A stretch of DNA of 64,000 bases, taken from NCBI RefSeq assembly GCF_014836545.1, contig NZ_JACSQS010000009.1, positions 66,120-130,119 on the forward strand, written 5' to 3'. The position numbers and the translations under genes were made by a program. This DNA is from Stenotrophomonas lacuserhaii. GTDB lineage: Bacteria; Pseudomonadota; Gammaproteobacteria; Xanthomonadales; Xanthomonadaceae. The notes under the pieces were generated by a model. The model saw only the letters and a list, made by a program, of their open reading frames with translations. It was not told where the DNA came from and did not search any database. This document shows positions 46,243 to 54,826 of the stretch, piece by piece. Position 1 is the first letter of the stretch, and the number at the start of each line of letters is the position of its first letter.

Positions 46243-47640
46243 TTGGACGCATTGCTGTTGTCCCGTTTCCAGTTCGGCTTCGTGGTCAGTTTCCACGTGC
46301 TGTTCCCCGCCTTCACCATCGGCACGGCCAGCTGGCTGGCCTTCGTGGAATGGCGCTGGCTGCGTACCCGCAACCCGATCTGGCGCGAACTGTTCTTCTT
46401 CTGGCAGAAGATCTTCGCCGTGTCCTTCGGCATGGGCGTGGTCAGCGGTATCGTCATGGCCTTCCAGTTCGGCACCAACTGGCCGCGCCTGATCCAGGTA
46501 GCCGGGTCGGTGATCGGCCCGCTGCTCACCTATGAAGTACTGACCGCCTTCTTCCTGGAAGCCAGTTTCCTCGGCGTGATGATGTTCGGCTGGGGCCGGG
46601 TGTCGCCGCGGCTGCATTTCCTGTCCACCTGCATGGTGGCCCTGGGCACGCTGGTGTCCACCTTCTGGATCCTGGCCTCCAACAGCTGGCTGCATACCCC
46701 CGCCGGCTTCGAGATGATCAACGGCATCGTGCATCCGGTCGACTGGTGGAAGGTGGTGTTCAACCCGTCCTTCCCGTATCGCCTGACCCACATGGCGCTG
46801 GGCTCGTTCATCACCACCTGCTTTGTGATCGGCGGCATCGGCGCGTTCTACCTGCGCCGCGGCGTGCACGTGGAAGCGGGCCGCCGCATGCTGACCGCCG
46901 CCGTGATCTTCGCCGCGATCACCGTGCCGGCGCAGATCTTCGTCGGCGACATGCACGGCCTGAACACCCTCAAGCACCAGCCGATGAAGATCGCGGCGGT
47001 GGAGGCGCACTGGCATGAAACCGCGCCAGGGGAGGGGGTGCCGCTGGTGGTGTTCGCGCTGCCCAACGAGGAACACGAACGCAATGATTTCGAGGTCGCC
47101 ATCCCCACGCTCGGCAGCCTCATCCTGACCCATTCACGCGAGGGGACCATCGCGCCGCTGACGTCCGTGCCGGCCAGCGAGCGGCCGCCGGTCACTCCCG
47201 TCTTCTTCGCCTTCCGGATCATGGTCGGGCTGGGCACGCTGATGTTGCTGCTGGCGCTGGTGTCGGTCATCGCCCTGTGGCGTGGCAGGCTGCTGCAGTC
47301 GCGCTGGCTGCTGCGTGGCTGGAACTGGATGTTGCCGAGTGGCTTCATCGCGCTGGTGTCGGGCTGGTTCGTGACCGAAATGGGGCGCCAGCCATGGGTG
47401 GTGTACGGCCTGCTGCGCACCGCCGATGCGGTGGGGCCGCAGAGCGCATGGATGACCGCGCTTTCGTTGGGCGTCTATGTGGTCGGCTATGCCTTCGTGT
47501 TCGGCTGGGGCATCTGGTATCTGGTGAAGATCCTGCGGCAGGGCCCCAGGCCGCACGAAGACGGCCCCTCGCTGGATGGCGGCCACCACACCCCGGCGCG
47601 TCCATTGTCCGGCGCGGATGAACCCCTGGAGGAGCGCTGA
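46243..47640 (+). CDS. cioA: Cytochrome bd-type (CioA-like) quinol oxidase subunit I
   Basis: A 465-residue, about nine-helix protein starting MDALLLSRFQFGFVVSFH, where the His is the haem b595 ligand region. The quinol-binding Q-loop is short and the GWFVTEMGRQPW motif (GRQPW) is present, so it is of the cyanide-insensitive CIO type. It transfers electrons from quinol to O2 with high affinity. The start is a TTG at 46243, preceded by AGGAGGA with 7-nt spacing. The upstream ATG at 46147 would add 32 polar residues not seen in the family. cioB follows after 1 bp. Confidence 0.92.
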   Translation: MDALLLSRFQFGFVVSFHVLFPAFTIGTASWLAFVEWRWLRTRNPIWRELFFFWQKIFAVSFGMGVVSGIVMAFQFGTNWPRLIQVAGSVIGPLLTYEVLTAFFLEASFLGVMMFGWGRVSPRLHFLSTCMVALGTLVSTFWILASNSWLHTPAGFEMINGIVHPVDWWKVVFNPSFPYRLTHMALGSFITTCFVIGGIGAFYLRRGVHVEAGRRMLTAAVIFAAITVPAQIFVGDMHGLNTLKHQPMKIAAVEAHWHETAPGEGVPLVVFALPNEEHERNDFEVAIPTLGSLILTHSREGTIAPLTSVPASERPPVTPVFFAFRIMVGLGTLMLLLALVSVIALWRGRLLQSRWLLRGWNWMLPSGFIALVSGWFVTEMGRQPWVVYGLLRTADAVGPQSAWMTALSLGVYVVGYAFVFGWGIWYLVKILRQGPRPHEDGPSLDGGHHTPARPLSGADEPLEER

Positions 47641-47641
47641 C

Positions 47642-48655
47642 ATGGACCTGATGACCTGGCTGCCGGTGGCGTGGTTCGCGGTGATCGGCTTCGGCGTGCT
47701 GATGTACGTGGTGCTGGACGGTTTCGTGCTGGGGATCGGCATCCTGGCCCCGTTCGCCCACAGCGAAGAAGAACTGGACCAGATGATGAACACCGCCGCG
47801 CCGATCTGGGACGGCAACGAAACCTGGCTGGTGCTGGGCGGTGCGGGCCTGCTGGCGGCCTTCCCGAAAGCGTACGCCGCGCTGCTGTCGGCGCTTTACC
47901 TGCCGGTGCTGCTGCTGGTGATGGCGCTGGTGTTCCGCGGCGTGGCCTTCGAGTTCCGCTTCAAGGCGCACCGCTCCAAGCGGCTGTGGAGCGTGGCCTT
48001 CGGGCTGGGTTCGCTGCTGGCCACCTTCGCCCAGGGAATCATCCTGGGGGCGTTGGTGCAGGGCCTGCCGATCGTCGAGGGGGTCTACACCGGCGGGGCG
48101 CTCGGCTGGTTCACCCCGTTTGCGATGCTGACCGGTGCCTCGCTGGTGGCCGGCTACGCCTTGCTCGGCAGCACCTGGCTGATCCTCAAGACCACCGGCC
48201 CGGTGCAGGTGCTGGCCCGGCAGTTGACCCGGCCGCTGGTGGTGGCGGTGATCGTGGCGATGGGGCTGGTCAGCAGCTGGCTGCCGTTCCTGCAGTCGCA
48301 CCTGATGCAGCGCTGGTTCTCCGACGGCAATTTCTGGTGGCTGTCGCCGGTGCCGATCCTGACCCTGGCGGTGGCCACCGCGCTGTGGCGCAGCGCGCTG
48401 CATCCCAGGCGCGATCTGCCGCCGTTCCTGCTCAGCCTGGGTTTGTTCGTGCTCGGCTTCGCCGGGCTGGTGCTGGGCATGTGGCCCTACCTGCTGCCAC
48501 CTACCATGACCCTGTGGGACGCAGCGGCGCCGGCGTCGTCGCTGGGCTTCAGCCTGGTCGGCCTGGTGGTGCTGCTGCCGGTGATCCTGGGCTACACGGC
48601 GTGGTCGTACCGGGTATTCCGCGGCAAGGTGGAAGCCGGCGCCGGCTATCACTAG
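47642..48655 (+). CDS. cioB: Cytochrome bd-type (CioB-like) quinol oxidase subunit II
   Basis: A 337-residue, eight- to nine-helix protein starting MDLMTWLPVAWFAVIGFGV, with the conserved PIWDGNETWLVLGGAGLLAAFP block of CydB/CioB and a Trp-rich centre. It stabilises the haem d/b595 site of subunit I. It is coupled to cioA (TGACATG). No small CydX-like ORF is visible after it: the next 150 bp are palindromic repeats. Confidence 0.94.
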   Translation: MDLMTWLPVAWFAVIGFGVLMYVVLDGFVLGIGILAPFAHSEEELDQMMNTAAPIWDGNETWLVLGGAGLLAAFPKAYAALLSALYLPVLLLVMALVFRGVAFEFRFKAHRSKRLWSVAFGLGSLLATFAQGIILGALVQGLPIVEGVYTGGALGWFTPFAMLTGASLVAGYALLGSTWLILKTTGPVQVLARQLTRPLVVAVIVAMGLVSSWLPFLQSHLMQRWFSDGNFWWLSPVPILTLAVATALWRSALHPRRDLPPFLLSLGLFVLGFAGLVLGMWPYLLPPTMTLWDAAAPASSLGFSLVGLVVLLPVILGYTAWSYRVFRGKVEAGAGYH

Positions 48656-48663
48656 GCGCGGTG

Positions 48664-48750
48664 GGTGAGGGCCGTTGGTCGCAGGGGACGAGCGTTGGTC
48701 GTGGTGGGTGAGGACGTTGGTCGTGGTGGGTGACGACCGTGGGTCGTCAC
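48664..48750. repeat. Decayed tandem array of the 21-bp palindrome family
   Basis: Four successive units of the GGTGACGACC-N3-GGTCGTC type follow cioB. Three are degenerate (about 48664, 48685 and 48706, mostly one arm, GTTGGTCG). The last is intact (48730-48750, GTGACGACC-gtg-GGTCGTCAC). TGGTGGGTGA recurs between them. Confidence 0.75.
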
Positions 48751-48811
48751 GCTCTTCGCCCCGGCCGTGCTAGCGTGCGGCGCTCCGCGCAACCGCAGCA
48801 GTTTTTCCGCA

Positions 48812-49552
48812 ATGATCGAGTTTTCCGTTGTCGACTGGGCCGCCTGGGCGCCCGGGTTGGCCACCCGCAGCGCCTGGCAGGACTGGGCACAGGCACCTTG
48901 GCTGCCTGAAGGCGAGGACACTCCCGGGCTGCCGGAAGTACCGGCCATGCAGCGTCGCCGGATCGAGCGGCTGGGCCGCATGGCGATCCAGGCCGCCTGC
49001 TGGTGCGAAGCCGGCGAGGGGGCGGACAGCCGGGTGCCACTGGTGTTCGCCAGCCGCCATGGCGATGTCGCCCGTTCGATGGAGCTGCTGGCCGCGCTGG
49101 TGGCCGAAGAAGCGCTTTCACCCACCACTTTCGGCCTGTCGGTGCACAACGCGATCGGCGCGCTGTACTCCATCACCCGTGGGCACCGCGGCAACAACCT
49201 GGCACTGGCGGCGGGCAAGGCCACGGCCGAAGCGGCGTGCCTGGAAGCGGCCGGGCTGTTGGCCGATGGCGCCGAGGAAGTCCGCATCGTGGTCTACGAC
49301 CCGCCGTTGCCGGCCCTGTATGCGGAGTTCATCGATGAGCCGGCTCCGTTTCACGCCTGGTGCTGGCGCGTCCGGCGCTCCGAGGCCCCGGGCGTGCGCC
49401 TGCAGCTGGGCTGGCAGGCCACCGGGCAGGCGGATGATCCGCCCGGGCTGCTGCCGCATGCGTTGGACCTGCAGCGTTTCCTGCTGTCGGCGCAGCCGTC
49501 CTGCGAACGGGTGATCGACGGCCAGCGCTGGACCTGGAAGCGTGGCTGCTGA
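48812..49552 (+). CDS. Beta-ketoacyl-synthase-like protein (ApeC / chain-length-factor type)
   Basis: A 246-residue protein of the Ketoacyl-synt_2 type (single N-terminal thiolase-like domain). The catalytic Cys is not present: the corresponding area reads LSVHNAIGALYSITRG. Such proteins are standard first members of aryl polyene (APE) clusters and pair with the condensing enzyme as a chain-length-factor-like subunit. It is the first gene of a 15-kb one-direction block, and it overlaps the acyltransferase downstream by 11 nt. ATG 48812 follows an untranslated repeat region. Confidence 0.82.
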   Translation: MIEFSVVDWAAWAPGLATRSAWQDWAQAPWLPEGEDTPGLPEVPAMQRRRIERLGRMAIQAACWCEAGEGADSRVPLVFASRHGDVARSMELLAALVAEEALSPTTFGLSVHNAIGALYSITRGHRGNNLALAAGKATAEAACLEAAGLLADGAEEVRIVVYDPPLPALYAEFIDEPAPFHAWCWRVRRSEAPGVRLQLGWQATGQADDPPGLLPHALDLQRFLLSAQPSCERVIDGQRWTWKRGC

Positions 49553-50348
49553 GGCGCTGCTGCGCGGCCTGGACCGGGCCTGGCGGGTGTTGGCCACCGG
49601 CCTCAGCTTTGCGGCATTCGGGCTGGGCGGGTTGATCGCCGGTCTGGTCGTGGCGCCGTTGATGCTGGTCCTGGTGCGCGACCCCGCATGTCGCCGCCGG
49701 CTCGCGCGCCGGGGCGTCCAACGCGGATTCGCCCTGCAGGTGGCGATCATGCGCCGCCTCGGCGTGCTCACGGTTTCGGTCAGCGGCGCAGCACGGCTGC
49801 AGCGCGAAGGCCTGCTGGTGCTGGCCAATCATCCGACCCTGATCGACGTGGTGCTGCTGGTCGCGCTGCTGCCGGATGCGGACTGCGTGGTCAAACGCGC
49901 GGTGGCCCGCAATCCGTTCATGCGCGCCACCGTCCGGGCTGCCGGCTACATCGTCAACGATGACGGGCCGGCGCTGGTGGAAGCGGGCATCGCCACGGTA
50001 CGCGGCGGGGGCTGCCTGGTGATCTTCCCTGAGGGCACCCGCAGCGAGCCCGGCCAGCCGCTGAAACTGCGCCGTGGCGCGGCCAACATCGCCGTGCGCG
50101 GCCGGCGGGACATCACCCCGGTACGGATACGCTGCACCCCGCCGACGCTGGAAAAGGGGCGGAAATGGTATCGTGTGCCCCCGCGACGCTTCCACGTTTC
50201 GCTGGAGGTCGGTGAGGACATTCCGATCGGCACGTTCATCGACGAAGACGCAGCGGCAGGAGGGGAAGCCCTGGCCGCGCGGCGCGTCACCGACCATCTC
50301 ACCCGATACTTCCAACCCTGTGGAGAGCTGCCCCGTGCAGGAACTTGA
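49542..50348 (+). CDS. 1-acylglycerol-3-phosphate-acyltransferase-like protein (ApeD type)
   Basis: A 268-residue LPLAT-family acyltransferase with an N-terminal hydrophobic helix (about 20-42). The acyltransferase box I is NHPTLID (the NHx4D motif) and box III is FPEGTRS. It starts with GTG at 49542, overlapping the previous gene. In APE clusters this enzyme is thought to attach the polyene acyl chain to a lipid or glycolipid acceptor. It extends 14 nt into the first ACP gene. Confidence 0.85.
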   Translation: MAAEALLRGLDRAWRVLATGLSFAAFGLGGLIAGLVVAPLMLVLVRDPACRRRLARRGVQRGFALQVAIMRRLGVLTVSVSGAARLQREGLLVLANHPTLIDVVLLVALLPDADCVVKRAVARNPFMRATVRAAGYIVNDDGPALVEAGIATVRGGGCLVIFPEGTRSEPGQPLKLRRGAANIAVRGRRDITPVRIRCTPPTLEKGRKWYRVPPRRFHVSLEVGEDIPIGTFIDEDAAAGGEALAARRVTDHLTRYFQPCGELPRAGT

Positions 50349-50592
50349 GCACGAGATCAAGGAGCTGATCATTTCGGCGTTGTCGCTGGAAGACGTTTCC
50401 GCCACCGAAATCGATGCGACCGCGCCCTTGTTCGGCGAAGGCCTAGGCCTGGATTCAATCGATGCTTTGGAGCTGGGCCTGGCCCTGCAGAAGCAATACG
50501 GCGTGAGCCTGTCCGCGGATTCGGAAGAAACCCGCCGCCATTTCGGCAGCGTGCAGGCGCTGGCGGCCTTCGTCGCCGGCAGCCGCGCGTGA
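50335..50592 (+). CDS. Acyl carrier protein 1 (ApeE type)
   Basis: An 85-residue ACP. The phosphopantetheine Ser lies in GLGLDSIDALEL. Charge is strongly acidic, as usual. Its GTG start (50335) has GGAGAG about 8 nt before it and lies inside the end of the acyltransferase gene. In E. coli APE systems one of two ACPs carries the growing polyene. It overlaps the next ACP gene by 4 nt (GTGA). Confidence 0.9.
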   Translation: MQELEHEIKELIISALSLEDVSATEIDATAPLFGEGLGLDSIDALELGLALQKQYGVSLSADSEETRRHFGSVQALAAFVAGSRA

Positions 50593-50864
50593 GTGACTTC
50601 AACGCCATGACCAAGACCGACCTGTTCGACCACATCGCCCGTCTGCTGACGACCAGCTTCGAGATCGACCCGGCCCTGATCGTTCCCAGCGCGCGGCTGC
50701 ATGCCGACCTGGATATCGACAGCATCGATGCGGTGGACCTGATCGTGCAGTTGAAGCCGCTGCTGGGCCGCAATCTGCAGCCGGATGCCTTCAAGACCGT
50801 GCGCACCGTGCAGGACGTGGTGGATGTGGTGCATGGGCTGCTGCCCGACCCGACCGCCGCCTGA
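50589..50864 (+). CDS. Acyl carrier protein 2 (ApeF type)
   Basis: A 91-residue ACP with the attachment site DLDIDSIDAVDL. The coupled GTG at 50589 is the preferred start; an ATG six codons later (50607) is possible and would begin at the first ACP helix. Its sequence differs clearly from ACP 1, so the pair is not a recent duplication. Both would need a phosphopantetheinyl transferase such as that at 7972. Confidence 0.9.
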   Translation: MSDFNAMTKTDLFDHIARLLTTSFEIDPALIVPSARLHADLDIDSIDAVDLIVQLKPLLGRNLQPDAFKTVRTVQDVVDVVHGLLPDPTAA

Positions 50865-50886
50865 CCGCGCGCGCCGGACCTCCCTC

Positions 50887-51438
50887 GTGTCGCATCCGCG
50901 CAGGCTGGCTTTCGTGCTGCTGTCGCTGGCCTATCCGCCGCTGATGTACCTGGCGATGGGCCGGTTCGAGCCGCGCTGGCTGTCGCTGCTGTTGTTCGCG
51001 GTGGCCGTGCTGCGCGCGCTGGGCACGCGCGAACGATTGTGGATCTGGTCGGCGGTGGGTACCGGGGTGTTGGCCATGGTGGCCCTGCTCGGCAATGAAG
51101 CGCTGCCGCTGAAACTGTATCCCGCGCTGGTCAATGCGGTGCTGCTGGTGTTTTTCCTGGTCAGCCTGCGCCATCCCCCGACCGTGGTCGAGCGCTTGGC
51201 ACGCCTGCAGGATCCACAGTTGCCGCCGTTCGCCATCGTCTACACGCGCCGGGTCACCCAGGTCTGGTGCGGCTTCTTCGTGCTCAATGGCAGCCTGGCG
51301 CTGGCCACTGCGCTGTGGGCCTCCGATGCCACGTGGGCACTGTACAACGGCCTGCTGGCCTACCTGCTGATGGGCCTGCTGCATGCCGGGGAATGGACCG
51401 TTCGGCGCCGGGTGAAGGCAGCGCATGGCCATGTCTGA
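50887..51438 (+). CDS. COG4648-type membrane protein (ApeG type)
   Basis: A 183-residue protein with about six transmembrane segments and the DUF/COG4648 pattern (SLRHPPTVVERLARLQDPQLPP, YTRRVTQVWCGFFVLNG). Every APE cluster contains one; its role is not known, possibly docking of the pathway at the inner membrane. The GTG at 50887 is the first reasonable start, 22 bp after ACP 2. It overlaps the ligase gene by 14 nt. Confidence 0.82.
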   Translation: MSHPRRLAFVLLSLAYPPLMYLAMGRFEPRWLSLLLFAVAVLRALGTRERLWIWSAVGTGVLAMVALLGNEALPLKLYPALVNAVLLVFFLVSLRHPPTVVERLARLQDPQLPPFAIVYTRRVTQVWCGFFVLNGSLALATALWASDATWALYNGLLAYLLMGLLHAGEWTVRRRVKAAHGHV

Positions 51439-53119
51439 ATGGATCCCGTTGCACCTGCTGCTGCAGTCCGCACGGCCTGGCCGCACGGTGGGTGCGCTCG
51501 ACGGTGCGGCGCTGGACCACGCCGCGCTGCTGGCACGGGCACGCCGCTGGCAGGCTGCGTTCGCGGCCGCCGAAGGGCGTGACTGGGCACTCTACTTCGA
51601 GGACAGCCTGGCCTTCGCCGCTGCGTTGCTGGGCGCATGGTCGGCTGGCAAGCGGGTCTACCTGCCAGGCGACGACCTGCCCGGTACGTTGCAGGCGCTG
51701 CGCCCGCACGTGGATGGCTTCGTCGGCGATGTCGATCCGTGCTGGCAGCCGCTGCACGCGGCACCGGCCACCGACATTCCCGCCACCGGCGTGGTGCTGG
51801 ATCCACACGCCTGTCGGCTGGTGGTGTTCACCTCCGGCAGCACCGGCCAACCGGCTGCGATCGAAAAACGCCTGGACCAGCTGGGCAGCGAAGTCGAGGC
51901 ACTGCAGCAGGCTTTCGGCGCGCTGCTGGCCGGTGCGCAGGTGCATGGAACGGTCTCCCACCAGCACATCTACGGCCTGCTGTTCCGCGTGCTGTGGCCG
52001 CTGGCCGCGGGCCGGGCCATCCAGCCACGACGTTTCTTCCATGAAGACCTGGTCGCCGCGCTGGCCGCCGCACCCAGTGTGCTGGTGGCCACCCCGGCGC
52101 ACCTGAAACGACTGCCACCGCAGTTGGACTGGGCGGGCGCGCGCGGTCAGTTGCGCGCGGTGTTTTCCTCCGGCGGGCCGCTGCCGGCACAGGCCGCCGC
52201 AGACGTGCGCGAGGTGCTGGGCATCGCGCCGATCGAAGTGTTCGGCAGCAGCGAAACCGGTGGCATCGCCTGGCGCCGTTGCGCGGATGACGCCCCCGCG
52301 TGGCAGCCGTTGCCCGGCGTGCAGTGGCGCATCGACGACGGCCAGCTGGCGGTGGCATCGGCCCATCTTGCGCAGGGCGGCTGGTGGCGCAGCGAAGACC
52401 GTGCCGAAGCCAGTCCCGACGGCGGCTTCCGCCTGCTCGGGCGGGCCGACCGCATCGTCAAGATCGAAGAGCGCCGGGTTTCGCTGGGGGCGCTGGAGCA
52501 GGCCCTGTGCCGCGATGCGGGCGTGGCTGAAGCGCAGGTGCTGGTGCTGCCGGGTACGCGCGAGCAGCTGGCCGCGGTGATCGTGCCGAGCGACCCTGCG
52601 CTGGCGCAGGCCGGTGATGCCGAGCGGCGTGCTTTCATCGGCCGTCTCACCGCACTGCTGGCGCAGGGGCATGACGCGGTGACCCGGCCGCGGCGCTGGC
52701 GGCTGGTTGCCGCACTGCCCGTCAATGCACAGGGCAAACCGACCCAGGCGCTGCTGCAGGCGCTGTTCCAGAAAACGCTTCCGTCGCCGCAGTGGCTTGC
52801 GTGCGATGCCGCCACGGCACGGGTGCAGCTTGTACTGGAGCCCGACCTGGGCGCCTTCGAGGGTCATTTCCCCGAGGTCGCCGTGCTGCCGGGGGTGGCC
52901 CAGCTGGACTGGGCGATCCGCCTGGGCCGCGAGGCATTCGACCTGCCACCGCGCTTCCTGCGCATGGATGCGCTGAAGTTCCACCACGTTGCGCGCCCGC
53001 ACGACGTGCTGATGCTGCAGCTGGACTGGGACGCGGCGCGCGGCGTGCTGGGATTCCGGTTCAGCTCCGATCACGGCATCCACGCCAGTGGCAAAGTACT
53101 GTTCGCCGATGCCGATTGA
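51425..53119 (+). CDS. AMP-ligase / hot-dog dehydratase fusion (ApeH-ApeI type, XanA2-like)
   Basis: A 564-residue fusion. Residues 1-about 450 are an ANL adenylation domain with TSGSTGQPA at 136-144, FGSSETGG and GRADRIVKI-EERRVSL. Residues about 460-564 form a FabZ/FabA-type hot-dog domain with GHFPEVAVLPGVAQLDW at 479 onwards (His480). The ligase is expected to activate an aromatic acid and load it onto an ACP; the dehydratase makes double bonds. In E. coli these are two separate genes, while Xanthomonas xanA2 is, as I recall, likewise annotated as a ligase. It overlaps its neighbours on both sides by 11-14 nt. Confidence 0.87.
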   Translation: MAMSEWIPLHLLLQSARPGRTVGALDGAALDHAALLARARRWQAAFAAAEGRDWALYFEDSLAFAAALLGAWSAGKRVYLPGDDLPGTLQALRPHVDGFVGDVDPCWQPLHAAPATDIPATGVVLDPHACRLVVFTSGSTGQPAAIEKRLDQLGSEVEALQQAFGALLAGAQVHGTVSHQHIYGLLFRVLWPLAAGRAIQPRRFFHEDLVAALAAAPSVLVATPAHLKRLPPQLDWAGARGQLRAVFSSGGPLPAQAAADVREVLGIAPIEVFGSSETGGIAWRRCADDAPAWQPLPGVQWRIDDGQLAVASAHLAQGGWWRSEDRAEASPDGGFRLLGRADRIVKIEERRVSLGALEQALCRDAGVAEAQVLVLPGTREQLAAVIVPSDPALAQAGDAERRAFIGRLTALLAQGHDAVTRPRRWRLVAALPVNAQGKPTQALLQALFQKTLPSPQWLACDAATARVQLVLEPDLGAFEGHFPEVAVLPGVAQLDWAIRLGREAFDLPPRFLRMDALKFHHVARPHDVLMLQLDWDAARGVLGFRFSSDHGIHASGKVLFADAD

Positions 53120-53879
53120 TTCCCTGGTCCCCGCCGCCGAGTACGCCCTGCTGGTCGTGGTACCGGTCTACGACCATGAGCACGCCATCGCCGAGGTGGT
53201 GGCCGGAATCGGCGCTGCGGGACTGCCGTGCCTGCTGGTGGATGACGGATCGCACGCGGACTGCGCGGCTGTGCTGGCCGGGCTGGCACGACAGCCGGGC
53301 GTAGGCCTGCTGCGGCTGCAACACAACCAGGGCAAGGGCGGGGCGATGCTGGCCGGTTTCAGCCAAGCGGCGCGCCTGGGCTATACCCACGTGCTGCAGA
53401 TCGATGCCGATGGCCAGCACGACACCGCCGAGCTGGGCCGTTTCGCCGCGCTGTCGCGCGAGCGTGCCGATGCGGTCATCTGCGGTATCCCGGCCTACGA
53501 TGAAACCGTGCCGAAGATCCGGCTGTACGGCCGCTATGGCACCCATGTGTGGGTCTGGATCAACACCCTGTCGCTGCACCTGCGCGACTCGATGTGCGGT
53601 TTCCGGGTCTATCCGTTGGCACCGGTGCTGCAGGTGATGGCGCAGGAAACCATCGGCCGGCGCATGGATTTCGACACCGAGATCCTGGTGCGTCTGTACT
53701 GGCGCGAGGTGCCGGTGCATCACCTGGCCACGCCAGTCACCTATCCGAAAGACGGCGTGTCGCACTTCGATGTGTGGCGCGACAACCTTCGCATCAGCGG
53801 CATGCACGCGCGGCTGTTCGTGGGCATGCTGCGGCGCGCTCCTCGATTGCTGCGGCGGCGCCTGCGGGGACAGCCCTGA
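53109..53879 (+). CDS. GT2 family glycosyltransferase (ApeJ N-terminal half)
   Basis: A 256-residue family 2 glycosyltransferase. It has LLVVVPVYDHEH, LLVDDGSHAD and the DADGQHD metal site, then a C-terminal MDFDTEILVRLYW block typical of the DPM-like group. In E. coli ApeJ the glycosyltransferase and an acyltransferase are one protein; here the two halves are separate genes overlapping by 1 nt. The start is ATG 53109, within the end of the ligase gene. It probably glycosylates the lipid anchor of the pigment. Confidence 0.85.
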   Translation: MPIDSLVPAAEYALLVVVPVYDHEHAIAEVVAGIGAAGLPCLLVDDGSHADCAAVLAGLARQPGVGLLRLQHNQGKGGAMLAGFSQAARLGYTHVLQIDADGQHDTAELGRFAALSRERADAVICGIPAYDETVPKIRLYGRYGTHVWVWINTLSLHLRDSMCGFRVYPLAPVLQVMAQETIGRRMDFDTEILVRLYWREVPVHHLATPVTYPKDGVSHFDVWRDNLRISGMHARLFVGMLRRAPRLLRRRLRGQP

Positions 53880-54826
53880 TGGCTGCCCGTCCTGGTCCTG
53901 CCGCACCGCACTGGGCCGACATCGGCGAGCGCACCTCGGTACGCGGCGTATTGGTCCTGTGCTGGATCCACCGCTGGTTCGGGCGCTGGCCGTACCGGGC
54001 GTGCGCCTGGCCGGCGGTGGCCTGCCACTGGCTGGCCAACGGCCTGGCACGCCGCGCCTCGCTGCAGTACCTGCAGCGGTTGCAGGCGCACAGCGGTGCG
54101 CTGGGCCGCGCGCCGGGCTGGCTGGACAGCCTGCGCCACTTCGCGCTGTTCGGCGACACCATGCTGGACAAGCTGCTGGCGCTGGGACGGCGCTACCCGC
54201 CGCAGCGCCTGCAGCTGCACGACAACGAGGCGTTGCAGCGCATTGGTCGCGCGCAGGGCGGGGTGTTCCTGACCGCCCATGTCGGCTGCCTGGAGCTGTG
54301 CCAGGTACTGGCGGAAAAAGTCCCGGGCCTGCATCTCACCGTGCTGGTCCACACCAAGCACGCGCAGCGCTTCAACAGCCTGCTGGCACGTCTGGATCCG
54401 CTCGCGTCGGTGGAGCTGGTGCAGGTGACCGACGTCGGCCCGGCGATGGCGATGACCCTGGGCCAGCGGGTCGCTGCAGGTGGCTTCGTGGCGATCGTCG
54501 GTGACCGCGTCCCGGTCCACAGCGAACGCGTGGTGCATGCCGACTTCCTCGGTCACCGCGCGCCGTTCCCGGTGGGCGGCTACGTGCTCGCCGCCGCGCT
54601 CGGCTGCCCGGTGTACACGCTGTCCTGCCTGCACAATGGCGGTGGCTACCGGATCCGCTTCGATCTGTTCGACGAACGCATCGTGCTGCCACGCGGAGCC
54701 CGCCAAGCCGCGCTGCAGGACTGTGCGCAACGCTATGCCGCATGGCTGGAACAGCAGGTGATCCAATCGCCGCTGGACTGGTTCAACTTCTTTCCGTTCT
54801 GGGACCAGGCCACCGATGCCGATTGA
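53879..54826 (+). CDS. LpxL/HtrB-like acyltransferase (ApeJ C-terminal half)
   Basis: A 315-residue protein of the lipid A lauroyl/myristoyl acyltransferase superfamily. GGVFLTAHVGCLEL provides the HX4E-like catalytic motif (His in TAHVGCLE), and VGDRVPVHS supplies the second block. The N-terminal hydrophobic stretch anchors it at the inner membrane. Coupled to the GT2 gene by TGATG. Suggested role: acylation of the pigment's glycolipid anchor. The end overlaps the ammonia-lyase gene by 11 nt. Confidence 0.83.
   Translation: MAARPGPAAPHWADIGERTSVRGVLVLCWIHRWFGRWPYRACAWPAVACHWLANGLARRASLQYLQRLQAHSGALGRAPGWLDSLRHFALFGDTMLDKLLALGRRYPPQRLQLHDNEALQRIGRAQGGVFLTAHVGCLELCQVLAEKVPGLHLTVLVHTKHAQRFNSLLARLDPLASVELVQVTDVGPAMAMTLGQRVAAGGFVAIVGDRVPVHSERVVHADFLGHRAPFPVGGYVLAAALGCPVYTLSCLHNGGGYRIRFDLFDERIVLPRGARQAALQDCAQRYAAWLEQQVIQSPLDWFNFFPFWDQATDAD

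Noticed and set aside
48656..48811. A small CydX/CydY-like gene after cioB
   Set aside because: This stretch consists of palindromic repeat units and has no short hydrophobic reading frame with an RBS.
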